Positions 17,015-24,556 of a stretch of 64,000 nt of DNA are shown one piece after another. The DNA lies in contig NZ_CP151979.1 of assembly GCF_038593265.1 (NCBI RefSeq), positions 1,998,001 through 2,062,000 on the forward strand, written 5' to 3'. This DNA is from Ureibacillus sp. FSL W7-1570. Lineage in GTDB: Bacteria > Bacillota > Bacilli > Bacillales_A > Planococcaceae. Position numbers and translations under genes: made by a program. How positions within the stretch are numbered: the stretch's first letter is position 1; each line of letters begins with the position of its first letter. The notes below the pieces were generated by a model that was not told where the DNA came from, did not search any database, and was given only the letters and a program-made list of their open reading frames with translations.

Positions 17015-18460
17015 ATGACTGTTAAGTTTTATTCAGGGGAAAAGATACCTCTGGAAATGCATAAAGTCCGCATCATTCAAAAACTTAATTTGCTGCCGGT
17101 GGAAGAACGTTTAAAGGCGATGAAAGAAGCCGGGTTTAATACGTTTCTTCTGCAAAATAAAGATGTATTTTTGGATATGTTGACAGACAGCGGTGTCAAC
17201 GCCATGAGTGACCGCCAGCAAGCTGCCATGTTAGAAGCGGATGACAGCTATGCGGGAAGCGCTTCTTTCACAAGACTGGAAAAAACCATTCAAGAGATCT
17301 TCGGAAAAAAATATTTCCTTCCGGCTCACCAAGGCCGTGCTTGTGAAAATATTTTAAGCACTACATATGTAAGACCAGGCACATATGTTCCAATGAACTA
17401 TCACTTTACAACAACCCATGCCCATATAACAAAAAACGGCGGAAAAGTTGTTGAAATCTTTACGGATGAAGCATTGAAATTAAACAGCGATCATCCTTTC
17501 AAAGGAAACATCGATATCGAAAAACTTATCGGCCTCATCCGGGAGGTCGGGGCTGAAAATGTCCCATTTGTCCGCATGGAAGCCGGTACAAACTTGATCG
17601 GTGGACAACCATTCTCTTTGGCCAATTTGCGGGAAGTGCGCAAAGTTTGTGATGAATACGGAATCAAATTGGTGCTTGATGCAAGCTTGCTGCAAGACAA
17701 CTTGTACTTCATCAAACAGAGAGAAGATGAATGCAAGAATATGACAATCCGTGAAATCACACGGCAAATTTCCGACTTGTGCGATATTATCTACTTCTCT
17801 GCACGTAAACTCGGATTCGCCCGCGGTGGAGGCATCATTACAGATAGTGAAGAAGATATGCGTGCAATGCGTGAGTATGTGACATTATATGAAGGATTCT
17901 TAACATATGGCGGAATGAGTGTCCGTGAAATCGAAGCCATTGCCATCGGTTTGGAAGAAACAATGGACGAAGAAATGATCAACCAGGGACCGCTCTTCAT
18001 CGAATACATGACGAATGAATTGCTTAAAAAGGGTGTGCCGGTTGTTACACCTCCTGGAGGTCTCGGCTGCCATATCAATGCAATGGAATTCCTGCCACAT
18101 GTACCGCAACATGAGTATCCTGCGGGAGCATTGGCGGCTGCCATTTACATCGCAAGCGGAGTGCGGGGCATGGAACGGGGAACGATGTCGGAAGCCCGGG
18201 ATGAAAACGGCGTAGAACAACTTGCCAATATGGAATTGGTTCGCCTTGCCGTTCCTCGACGAGTTTTCACATTGTCCCAAATTCAATATGTAGTCGACCG
18301 GGTTAGTTGGCTATATGAAAACCGGGACATCATCGAGGGCTTAAAATATGTGGACGAGCCAAAAGTATTAAGATTCTTCGTTGGAAAATTGGATGCGCTA
18401 TCCGATTGGCCGGAACGCCTTGTCGAAAAATTCAGAGCGGATTTCGGCGACAGTTTATAA
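17015..18460 (+). CDS. Tryptophanase / tyrosine phenol-lyase family PLP enzyme (divergent)
   Basis: This is a 481-residue beta-eliminating lyase of the aspartate aminotransferase fold. Family landmarks align throughout: LTDSGVNAMS (57-66), DSYAGS with Tyr79, AHQGR (104-108), FTTTHAH (131-137), GGQPFSLANLR (196-206), the PLP lysine Lys265 in FSARKLG, and MERG with Arg388. Tryptophanase makes indole and tyrosine phenol-lyase makes phenol from the amino acid. Arg388 and the FTTT motif are tyrosine phenol-lyase-like. However, the PLP-contacting Arg expected four residues into the Asp222 motif (D-A-S-L here against D-A-T-R or D-S-A-R) is Leu225, and the Asp after the PLP lysine is Leu. The substrate is therefore open. 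AGGAGGAAG precedes the ATG. Confidence 0.8.
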   Translation: MTVKFYSGEKIPLEMHKVRIIQKLNLLPVEERLKAMKEAGFNTFLLQNKDVFLDMLTDSGVNAMSDRQQAAMLEADDSYAGSASFTRLEKTIQEIFGKKYFLPAHQGRACENILSTTYVRPGTYVPMNYHFTTTHAHITKNGGKVVEIFTDEALKLNSDHPFKGNIDIEKLIGLIREVGAENVPFVRMEAGTNLIGGQPFSLANLREVRKVCDEYGIKLVLDASLLQDNLYFIKQREDECKNMTIREITRQISDLCDIIYFSARKLGFARGGGIITDSEEDMRAMREYVTLYEGFLTYGGMSVREIEAIAIGLEETMDEEMINQGPLFIEYMTNELLKKGVPVVTPPGGLGCHINAMEFLPHVPQHEYPAGALAAAIYIASGVRGMERGTMSEARDENGVEQLANMELVRLAVPRRVFTLSQIQYVVDRVSWLYENRDIIEGLKYVDEPKVLRFFVGKLDALSDWPERLVEKFRADFGDSL

Positions 18461-18471
18461 TCCAAAAGATT

Positions 18472-18508
18472 AAGGACATTTCAAAGGCATCTCCTTTGGA
18501 ATGTCCTT
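18472..18508. terminator. Bidirectional terminator between the tryptophanase-family gene and ku
   Basis: Nested stems AAGGACATT/AATGTCCTT and CAAAGG/CCTTTG are followed by TTTTTTAAT on the plus strand. It separates two convergent genes. Confidence 0.85.
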
Positions 18509-18521
18509 TTTTAATAAAGCG

Positions 18522-19346
18522 CTACGCTTCCTTCTTCTCTTTTGCCTTTTTCTTTTTGGCTGCAGGTTTCTTTTTCACTTTGTTCAATGATGCTTCGAGA
18601 GCGCTCATTAAATCTGTCATATCCGGCGGGATGGCCGGATTTTTCTCTGCGGCAGTCACCGTTTCTCCCGCTTTTTTCTTCTCGATCAATTCAAGAAGAG
18701 CTGTGCGGTATTCATCATGATATTTCTCCGGTTCGAATTTCACCGTCAATTGATCGATCAACATCAATGCCGTTTCCAATTCTTTTTCCACCACTTTTTC
18801 CGCACCGGGAATGTTTGGTACATCACTGGACTTTCTCACTTCATCCGGAAAATAAATGGTTTCCATCAACAAGGTATCTTCATATACTCTCACAACCGCC
18901 AACTGCTCTTTTGAACGGATCGTAATTTTCGCCACGCCTATTTTTCCTGATTCTTTCAAGGCTTGCCGGAGCAATGCGTAGGCTTTCATTCCTCCTGTAT
19001 CCGGCGATAAAAAGTAGCTTCTTTGAAAATAAATCGGGTCAATCTCTTCCAGCTTCACAAATTCCAGAATCTCAACCGCTTTTTCTTCATTTTCTTTTCT
19101 TAATGCTTCCAAATCTTCCTCGTCCAGCACGACGAATTTATTCTTTGCATATTCAAAAGCTTTGACAATCTCCTCATTTTTTACTTCCCGGTCGCAAACG
19201 GGACACACCTTTTTATAATTGATCGGCGTATGGCATTCTTTATGGAGTTGCCTCAATTTCACATCTTTATCTTCTGTGGCCGCATGCAGCTTTACTGGTA
19301 TGTTCACTAAACCGAAACTGATGCTGCCTTTCCACATCGTGTGCAT
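18522..19346 (-). CDS. ku: Ku DNA end-binding protein for NHEJ
   Basis: This 274-residue bacterial Ku forms a ring on DNA double-strand ends and recruits LigD. The core Ku bridge domain starts at MWKGSISFGLVNIPVKL, with YKKVCPVCDREV, QRSYFLSPDTGG and FEPEKYHDEYR following in order. The C-terminal tail is a lysine/alanine-rich extension (KKKPAAKKKKAKEKK), as in other Bacillus Ku proteins, where it aids DNA threading. The frame is open much further upstream, but ATG 19346 follows GTAGGTGACG and matches family N termini. It is divergent from ligD with 96 bases between starts. In B. subtilis this pair protects dormant spores. Confidence 0.95.
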   Translation of the reverse strand: MHTMWKGSISFGLVNIPVKLHAATEDKDVKLRQLHKECHTPINYKKVCPVCDREVKNEEIVKAFEYAKNKFVVLDEEDLEALRKENEEKAVEILEFVKLEEIDPIYFQRSYFLSPDTGGMKAYALLRQALKESGKIGVAKITIRSKEQLAVVRVYEDTLLMETIYFPDEVRKSSDVPNIPGAEKVVEKELETALMLIDQLTVKFEPEKYHDEYRTALLELIEKKKAGETVTAAEKNPAIPPDMTDLMSALEASLNKVKKKPAAKKKKAKEKKEA

Positions 19347-19442
19347 AACGTCACCTACTTTTTTCTTATTATGCTTTATTGAAAAAGAACTATGTATATC
19401 CTTTGCGTGCCGTTGAACAATAATGAAAAAAGAGGTTATGCC

Positions 19443-21284
19443 ATGAAACCGATGTTGTTGACATCCGCTGACGAATGGCCAACAGGCGATCAATGGATAT
19501 ATGAGGCAAAATATGATGGATATCGGGCGATTTTGCAATGGGAAGAAGAAGTTCCCGCAATCATCAGCAGAAATCATCGGGATTTGTCGCCCCTCTTTCC
19601 GGAACTGATCGATTTTTGCAAACATTCTTATCCAAAGGTAAAACCTTTTCTTCCGCTGACATTGGATGGTGAAATCGTCTACTTGGAAAACAATTTTCGA
19701 AGCAATTTCTCCGTCGTCCAATCCCGCGGAAAAACAAAATCCACTCAAAAAATCCGACAGGCAAGCAAACAATTCCCTTGCCAATACATCGCCTTTGATT
19801 TGTTGATGGCAAAGGGGGAAGATCTGCAAAGGCTTCCTCTCGTCGAACGGAAAAAACAATTATCCCAATTGTTTGGAAAAGCCGGAATTCCAGGAAAAAC
19901 CACATTTTATCATCGCGGGCAAATCCAATGTATTGAAAGCTATGAACAAGGCGATGCACTTTGGAAAAAAATCAAAAAACATAACGGTGAAGGGATGGTC
20001 GCCAAGCGAAAAAACAGCCTTTGGACAAGCGGAAAAAGAACAACGGACTGGCTGAAAATAAAAAATTGGCGCTATGTATCGGTTATCGTTCACACTTTCA
20101 ACAAAGAAAATGATTATTTCACCGGCGCCATATATAAGGACAATCAATTAATGGAAGTCACCGCTTTTAAACATGGCCTTTCCAATGAAGAATTTCAGAC
20201 ACTCGCCGCCTTTTTCCAGACAAAGGGAGAAAAAACTTTCGATTCCATTTGGACTTTGCCCCCTTCCATTTGCGTCGATATCGCATGCATCGATTTTGAT
20301 GGAAAAAAATTGAGGGAGCCGAGATTCCATTCTTTCCGTTTCGACTTGACACCTGAAGAATGTAATTGGAAAACTTTCCAGAATCAACTTCATCCAATCC
20401 CCGAACAAGTGGAAATCACCCATCCGGATAAACCGGTTTGGCCGAAAATGAATTTGTTGAAAGTGGATTATCTACTTTATTTGGAAACCATTGCCCCTTA
20501 TTTGCTTCCCTTTTTGCAAAACCGTGTTCTAACTACCATCCGGTTTCCCCACGGCGTACCTGAAGAACATTTTTATCAAAAAAATGTTCCGGATTATGCA
20601 CCGGATTTTGTACAAACCAAACGGATCGATGATATTGATTATATTGTTTGCAATGACTTGGAAACCTTATTCTGGCTCGGCAATCAATTGGCATTGGAAT
20701 TCCATATCCCTTTTCAGACGGTCGATACCGATTGTCCGACTGAAATCGTATTCGATTTGGATCCGCCGTCGGTGAATGAATTTCCGCTTGCAATGGAAGC
20801 CGCATTAAGAATGAAAGCCATCTTTGACCAGTTTCAACTCCATTCATTCGTAAAAACCTCCGGCGGCAAAGGGTTGCAAGTCTATCTTCCCCTTCCAAAA
20901 AACCGGTTCACTTATGATGAAACCCGTATTTTTACTGAATTCATTTGCCGGTTCTTAGTCGATCGGAACCCGCAAATGTTCACATTGGAAAGGCTGAAAA
21001 AGAAAAGAGGGAATAAATTATACTTGGACTATGTGCAACATGCCGAGGGAAAAACCATCATCGCCCCCTACTCGCCGCGGGGAAATGAATGGGGATGTGT
21101 AGCCACACCGCTGCTATGGGAAGAAGTGAAGGAAGGATTGCATCCAAATAACTTTACCATTCCAACCGTCATGGAAAGGGTAAAGGCATCAGGAGATCCG
21201 TTCAACCACTTTTTTGAAGCGGGAGAAAAACAGCCGCTGAAAGAGGTCTTGGAAGAGTTAAAGAAAATATTGCAACAACGATAG
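19443..21284 (+). CDS. ligD: LigD: ATP-dependent DNA ligase fused to primase-polymerase domain
   Basis: This 613-residue NHEJ enzyme has the ligase first and the polymerase second, as in B. subtilis YkoU. The ligase domain (about 1-310) has the nucleotidylated Lys23 in EAKYDGYR, motif IV EGMVAKR (183-189) and motif V LKIKN. The archaeo-eukaryotic primase/polymerase domain (about 325-600) begins at ITHPDKPVWP. It has the catalytic FDLDPP (Asp438, Asp440) and TSGGKGLQVYLPL. No 3'-phosphoesterase domain is present, which is normal in Bacilli. The ATG at 19443 follows AAAGAGGTT and replaces an upstream in-frame start. It works with the divergent ku. Confidence 0.95.
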   Translation: MKPMLLTSADEWPTGDQWIYEAKYDGYRAILQWEEEVPAIISRNHRDLSPLFPELIDFCKHSYPKVKPFLPLTLDGEIVYLENNFRSNFSVVQSRGKTKSTQKIRQASKQFPCQYIAFDLLMAKGEDLQRLPLVERKKQLSQLFGKAGIPGKTTFYHRGQIQCIESYEQGDALWKKIKKHNGEGMVAKRKNSLWTSGKRTTDWLKIKNWRYVSVIVHTFNKENDYFTGAIYKDNQLMEVTAFKHGLSNEEFQTLAAFFQTKGEKTFDSIWTLPPSICVDIACIDFDGKKLREPRFHSFRFDLTPEECNWKTFQNQLHPIPEQVEITHPDKPVWPKMNLLKVDYLLYLETIAPYLLPFLQNRVLTTIRFPHGVPEEHFYQKNVPDYAPDFVQTKRIDDIDYIVCNDLETLFWLGNQLALEFHIPFQTVDTDCPTEIVFDLDPPSVNEFPLAMEAALRMKAIFDQFQLHSFVKTSGGKGLQVYLPLPKNRFTYDETRIFTEFICRFLVDRNPQMFTLERLKKKRGNKLYLDYVQHAEGKTIIAPYSPRGNEWGCVATPLLWEEVKEGLHPNNFTIPTVMERVKASGDPFNHFFEAGEKQPLKEVLEELKKILQQR

Positions 21285-21308
21285 CCTCCATCTTCCCTTG
21301 ATGGAGGC
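21284..21308. terminator. Bidirectional terminator between ligD and czcD
   Basis: The stem GCCTCCATC/GATGGAGGC has a 7-base loop and begins at the last base of the ligD stop. TTCATTTT follows. czcD converges from the other side. Confidence 0.75.
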
Positions 21309-21314
21309 TTCATT

Positions 21315-22274
21315 TTAGTGATGGTGATGGTGGTGATGATGGGAATGGCCGTTATTCTTGCATAAGACGGAATCATCATGCACATGTTCCCCGTCCTCAA
21401 TTTGCACTGTCATATGGGCAATCCCCAAATGCAACAGTTCGTGTTCGATATTTTTTAATATTTTTTGTATGTCTTTTAATGATAAACTGTCTTCCACTAC
21501 CGCATGGCACGATAACGCATTTTGACCGCTGGTAATACACCATACATGCAAATCGTGAATCCCGATAATGCCTGGCGTATTATTAAATAATGATATGATT
21601 TCATCGATGTTGACGTTGCTTGGCGTGCCTTCCATCAATACATGAATGGAATCTTTCGTCACCCGGTAGCCGCCCTTGATGATGATAAGCGCCACGATGA
21701 TACTTGCCAGCGGGTCCATCCATTTCCAATCAAAAAGCATTATGAATATCGCGGCCAGAATTGCGGCAGCAGAGCCCAACATGTCACCGATCACATGGAG
21801 AAAAGCCGCCCGCATATTTAAATTATCGTGCGTATCTCCGCCGCGCATCAATATCCATGCCACAAGCATATTGACTGCCAATCCGACAATTGCAATCCCT
21901 AACATGCCATGGGATGAAATTTCCGTGGGGCGAACAAAGCGTTCAATGGCTTCAATAAAAATGAAAATGGAAATGATCATCAATGTGACCCCGTTAAAAA
22001 CGGCGGCCAATATTTCAAAACGCCGGTACCCGTAAGTCCTGCTGTAATCCGCCACCTTCTCTCCAAACTTGAAAGCAAGGACACCGACACCCAATGAAAT
22101 GGCATCGCTCAACATATGTCCGGCATCGGAAAGCAATGCAAGGCTGTTTGTCACTATACCGCCGATTGCTTCCACAACCATGTAGGCGGCGATGATAAAA
22201 AATGCGATGGTTAATGTTTTCTTATTGGCACCATGTGTATGATCGTGATGTGCATGATGATGTCCATGTCCCAT
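21315..22274 (-). CDS. czcD: CzcD-type cation diffusion facilitator
   Basis: This 319-residue membrane antiporter exports Zn2+, Cd2+ or Co2+ in exchange for protons. Six hydrophobic segments are visible (about 20-210). Transport-site residues sit in LSDAGHMLSDA (TM2) and HVIGDMLGS (TM5). The cytoplasmic C-terminal domain (about 210-300) has the DLHVWCITSGQNALSCH metal-binding pattern. Both ends are histidine-rich: an N-terminal HGHHHAHHDHTH and a C-terminal run of eight histidines. Three ATGs stand in a row after GGAGG, and the third is given here because the first is too close to the ribosome site. It follows czrA and is probably induced by metals through it. Confidence 0.93.
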   Translation of the reverse strand: MGHGHHHAHHDHTHGANKKTLTIAFFIIAAYMVVEAIGGIVTNSLALLSDAGHMLSDAISLGVGVLAFKFGEKVADYSRTYGYRRFEILAAVFNGVTLMIISIFIFIEAIERFVRPTEISSHGMLGIAIVGLAVNMLVAWILMRGGDTHDNLNMRAAFLHVIGDMLGSAAAILAAIFIMLFDWKWMDPLASIIVALIIIKGGYRVTKDSIHVLMEGTPSNVNIDEIISLFNNTPGIIGIHDLHVWCITSGQNALSCHAVVEDSLSLKDIQKILKNIEHELLHLGIAHMTVQIEDGEHVHDDSVLCKNNGHSHHHHHHHH

Positions 22275-22321
22275 CATCATACCTCCTTTTATATTAGTAT
22301 ATGTTCATATATATTTTTTTG

Positions 22322-22654
22322 TTAATTATGCTGCGAATGCTCGATCGTTTGGTACAACATATGCATAATGTGGTCATCATCGGTGGAATAATACAGCGTC
22401 GTTCCTTCCCTCCGATATTTGACAAGGCGCAAGTTTTTTAAAAAACGCAATTGATGGGAAACGTTCGGTTGGCTTAAATTTAATTTTTTTGCAATCTCAC
22501 TCACTGAACACTCTTTTTTGGAAAGCAAGTATAAGATCCGGATTCGGGTTGGATCGCTCAACGCTTTAAAGGTTTGGGATACTAAAAACAATGTCTCTTC
22601 ATCCAAATCAAATAGTTCTTCATCGTTATCATGAAGTTCTTTATCGTTTTCCAC
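22322..22654 (-). CDS. czrA: CzrA-like ArsR family metal-sensing repressor
   Basis: This 110-residue winged-helix repressor is of the SmtB/CzrA class. The DNA-recognition helix region reads [24 protein letters not shown]. The alpha-5 metal site is complete in [18 protein letters not shown] (an Asp/His pair plus HxxH), expected to bind Zn2+ or Co2+. The start is taken as GTG 22654, because GGTGGTGAG lies just upstream and the length then matches B. subtilis CzrA. An ATG at 22684 is in frame but lacks a ribosome site and falls within the operator. czcD follows after 47 bases, so the regulator and its efflux target form one unit. Confidence 0.9.
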   Translation of the reverse strand: MENDKELHDNDEELFDLDEETLFLVSQTFKALSDPTRIRILYLLSKKECSVSEIAKKLNLSQPNVSHQLRFLKNLRLVKYRREGTTLYYSTDDDHIMHMLYQTIEHSQHN

Positions 22655-22668
22655 TGCACTCACCACCA

Positions 22669-22706
22669 ATTCGTATATAAACATTTATTCATATACGAAT
22701 ATTATA
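22669..22706 (-). promoter_or_regulatory. czrA promoter -10 and operator (inverted repeat)
   Basis: ATTCGTATAT (22669-22678) and ATATACGAAT (22691-22700) form a perfect 10-bp inverted repeat with a 12-base gap. It overlaps a TATAAT -10 (22701-22706, minus strand). This placement suits autorepression by CzrA. Confidence 0.65.
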
Positions 22707-22768
22707 AACAATAACGAAGTCTTCGGGAAGCATTTTTTTATTTTTCAACTATCTGCCCAATACCAAAA

Positions 22769-22796
22769 TATCCACCAATGAAATCATTGGTGGATA
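22769..22796 (-). terminator. Terminator after the SLH remnant
   Basis: A perfect 13-bp stem (TATCCACCAATGA/TCATTGGTGGATA) has a 2-base loop and is followed by TTTTGG on the minus strand, just downstream of the SLH remnant stop codon. Confidence 0.6.
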
Positions 22797-22805
22797 GTGG
22801 CTTGT

Positions 22806-22976
22806 TTAAAACTCAACGTCCATTTCAACCGCTTTGCGGGCAAATCGTACAGCGGACGTAACAAATTCAGTATATGTGACAGAGCGCTTCGGATTAAACT
22901 TGTTATTTTCTGCCGGTATGATTCCCAGCTCAATATACCGGTATTTGATTGCTATTATCAAGTAATTTTTTGTTAT
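22806..22976 (-). pseudogene. Remnant of an S-layer-homology (SLH) domain protein, C-terminal end
   Basis: On the minus strand an open stretch ending at TAA 22806-22808 translates to AIKYRYIELGIIPAENN, then FNPKRSVTYTEFVTSAVRFA. This is the pattern of an SLH repeat (AI....GI.P...KFNP..SVT..EF). Only about one repeat is left. There is no ATG or ribosome site, and upstream lies the sleL terminator, so the rest of the protein is gone. SLH domains anchor proteins to pyruvylated cell-wall polymers. The intact hairpin just after the stop supports this being the true end of a former gene. Confidence 0.5.
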
Positions 22977-23008
22977 AAAAGAGAGAGTTTAAGACATAAA
23001 CACAAAAA

Positions 23009-23060
23009 AGCCCGGTTCAATCCATTTGAAGCATCAAACCTTTCTGCCGGAAGCCGGGCT
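23009..23060 (-). terminator. Terminator of the sleL-like gene
   Basis: The stem AGCCCGG/CCGGGCT, extended by flanking A/T pairs, has a long loop and is followed by TTTTTTGTG on the minus strand downstream of the cortex-hydrolase stop. Confidence 0.7.
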
Positions 23061-23108
23061 TTTCATTTGGAGGATTTCTTTTACTTTTTAACGGACACGA
23101 ATACCCTC

Positions 23109-24398
23109 TCACCTTTTTGTCACGTTAAAGTTGTCCTGGATCAACAACCAATTTTGCGGAAACGCAAAACTTAACTTCCAATAACTGATTCCGCGCAAAT
23201 TCAATCGTTTCAGCAAATCGAACTTAGCCTGAATGGATCTGGCATCTTCAAACCACACTTCATGCCGGTTTCCTTCATCATCGATATAATAGAAATATGG
23301 CGCTTGGGCAACGTAATCATATTGGATTTCCGCATGATGATCGCGGGCGATGGCAATGGCTTGCTGGGGACTGATGGCTCTCGCGTATTTTCCCCCTTCC
23401 ACATAGGGAAGAGTCCAATCATAGCCATATAAATTTTGCCCCATCATAATCTTTTCCTGAGGAATTTCCGTCAAAGCATAATTCAATACTTTCTCCACTT
23501 CCGTAATGGGCGACACCGGCATTGGCGGTCCCCCTGAGTACCCCCATTCATAAGTCATTAATACAACAAAATCAACAATTTCCCCGTGGGCTCTGTAATC
23601 ATGGGCTTCGTACCATTGCCCCGCTTGCTCCCGGGACAATTTCGGCGCTAACGCACTGGAAATCAGCAATCCTTCCGCATGTAGACGATCCGCCGCTTTC
23701 CTTAAAAAATTATTGTAGGCTTCTCTCTGATCCGGCGGCAAAAACTCAAAGTCAAAATGAATATCCGATACGCCTCCAATGCGTTTTGCTTCTTCAATGA
23801 TGTTATCGAGAAGAACATCTTGCACGGCTGAACTTTGCAGTATATCCCTGCCCAGTTCCCCGCTAAACTGGCCATTTTCCAAATTCGTCACAACAAGCAT
23901 CAAGGAAGCTCCACTATTGCGGGCCACCTCCGGGATTCCCTGAATCGGCATCGGCACAAGGCTGCCATCTCTTCTTGCCTGATAACTGAATGTCGCCAAG
24001 TAAGTGAGGTGTCTTCCCACCTCCCTGGCGCTGTTCAACAGTACTTGGCTGACTGCATCTCCGGTCGGTTCAATGTAAATATTCACTTCGGCATCCGTTT
24101 TCTGCCGCGGAGGAATGTATAATCTTAATCCTGGAAGCAATGGTTGATTGGGATTGAGACCGTTCACTTGCGCAAGGGTGATATAGTTCACCCCAAAACG
24201 TTGGGCGATGGTAAAGAGGGTATCCCCAGGCTGAACCCAGTAAAAGCTTCCTACAATCGGAATGACAATGGCTTGCCCTACCACTAATTCATCGGGGGCT
24301 TCGATTTGATTGGTTTGTATGATTGTTTGAGCATTTACATTGTAGCTTTGCGCGATTCCCCAAATCGTTTCTCCCGGCCGAACGACATGTATTTGTAT
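23109..24398 (-). CDS. Spore cortex-lytic/peptidoglycan N-acetylglucosaminidase, SleL/YaaH-like
   Basis: This is a 429-residue LysM-LysM-GH18 protein. LysM 1 (about residues 3-48, HVVRPGETIWGIAQ) and LysM 2 (about 53-97, WVQPGDTLFTIAQRFGV) bind glycan. The GH18 barrel (about 110-425) has the catalytic DIHFDFE motif and closes with GISYWKLSFAFPQNWLL. This matches B. subtilis YaaH and the B. cereus SleL family, which trim cortex muropeptides in germinating spores. No signal peptide is present, as in SleL. The expected initiator just 7 bases after AAAGGAGG is ATA (24396-24398), and no in-frame ATG, GTG or TTG is found before residue 39. Initiation is therefore uncertain; the next GTG (24284) would delete LysM 1. 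Confidence 0.85.
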   Translation of the reverse strand: MQIHVVRPGETIWGIAQSYNVNAQTIIQTNQIEAPDELVVGQAIVIPIVGSFYWVQPGDTLFTIAQRFGVNYITLAQVNGLNPNQPLLPGLRLYIPPRQKTDAEVNIYIEPTGDAVSQVLLNSAREVGRHLTYLATFSYQARRDGSLVPMPIQGIPEVARNSGASLMLVVTNLENGQFSGELGRDILQSSAVQDVLLDNIIEEAKRIGGVSDIHFDFEFLPPDQREAYNNFLRKAADRLHAEGLLISSALAPKLSREQAGQWYEAHDYRAHGEIVDFVVLMTYEWGYSGGPPMPVSPITEVEKVLNYALTEIPQEKIMMGQNLYGYDWTLPYVEGGKYARAISPQQAIAIARDHHAEIQYDYVAQAPYFYYIDDEGNRHEVWFEDARSIQAKFDLLKRLNLRGISYWKLSFAFPQNWLLIQDNFNVTKR

Positions 24399-24488
24399 GG
24401 CACTTCCTCCTTTACGCGCTTATGACAATCAATAGATTTTATGATGCCTTTGCAAGGAAAATTCGTTTTCCCTGCCGCAAAAAATAAA

Positions 24489-24519
24489 GCCATCCAGAAA
24501 GTCAGGCTTTCCGGACGGC
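24489..24519 (-). terminator. Terminator of the ykuI-like gene
   Basis: The stem GCCATCCAGAAAG/CTTTCCGGACGGC has two mismatches and a 5-base loop. TTTATTTTTT follows on the minus strand, shortly downstream of the EAL-protein stop. Confidence 0.75.
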
Positions 24520-24556
24520 CTCCGACACTGCTGTTGGTTGGTTATGAACAGCATCA

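Noticed and set aside
17015-18460. Firm call of tnaA
   Set aside because: Active-site substitutions and a tyrosine phenol-lyase-like Arg leave the substrate undecided, so no gene symbol is given.
19347-19859. Upstream extension of the ku frame by 171 codons
   Set aside because: It is antisense to ligD and precedes the conserved Ku start with its own ribosome site.
22797-23174. 125-codon plus-strand frame
   Set aside because: It is the reverse of the SLH remnant and the sleL 3' end, with no ribosome site and no recognisable protein.
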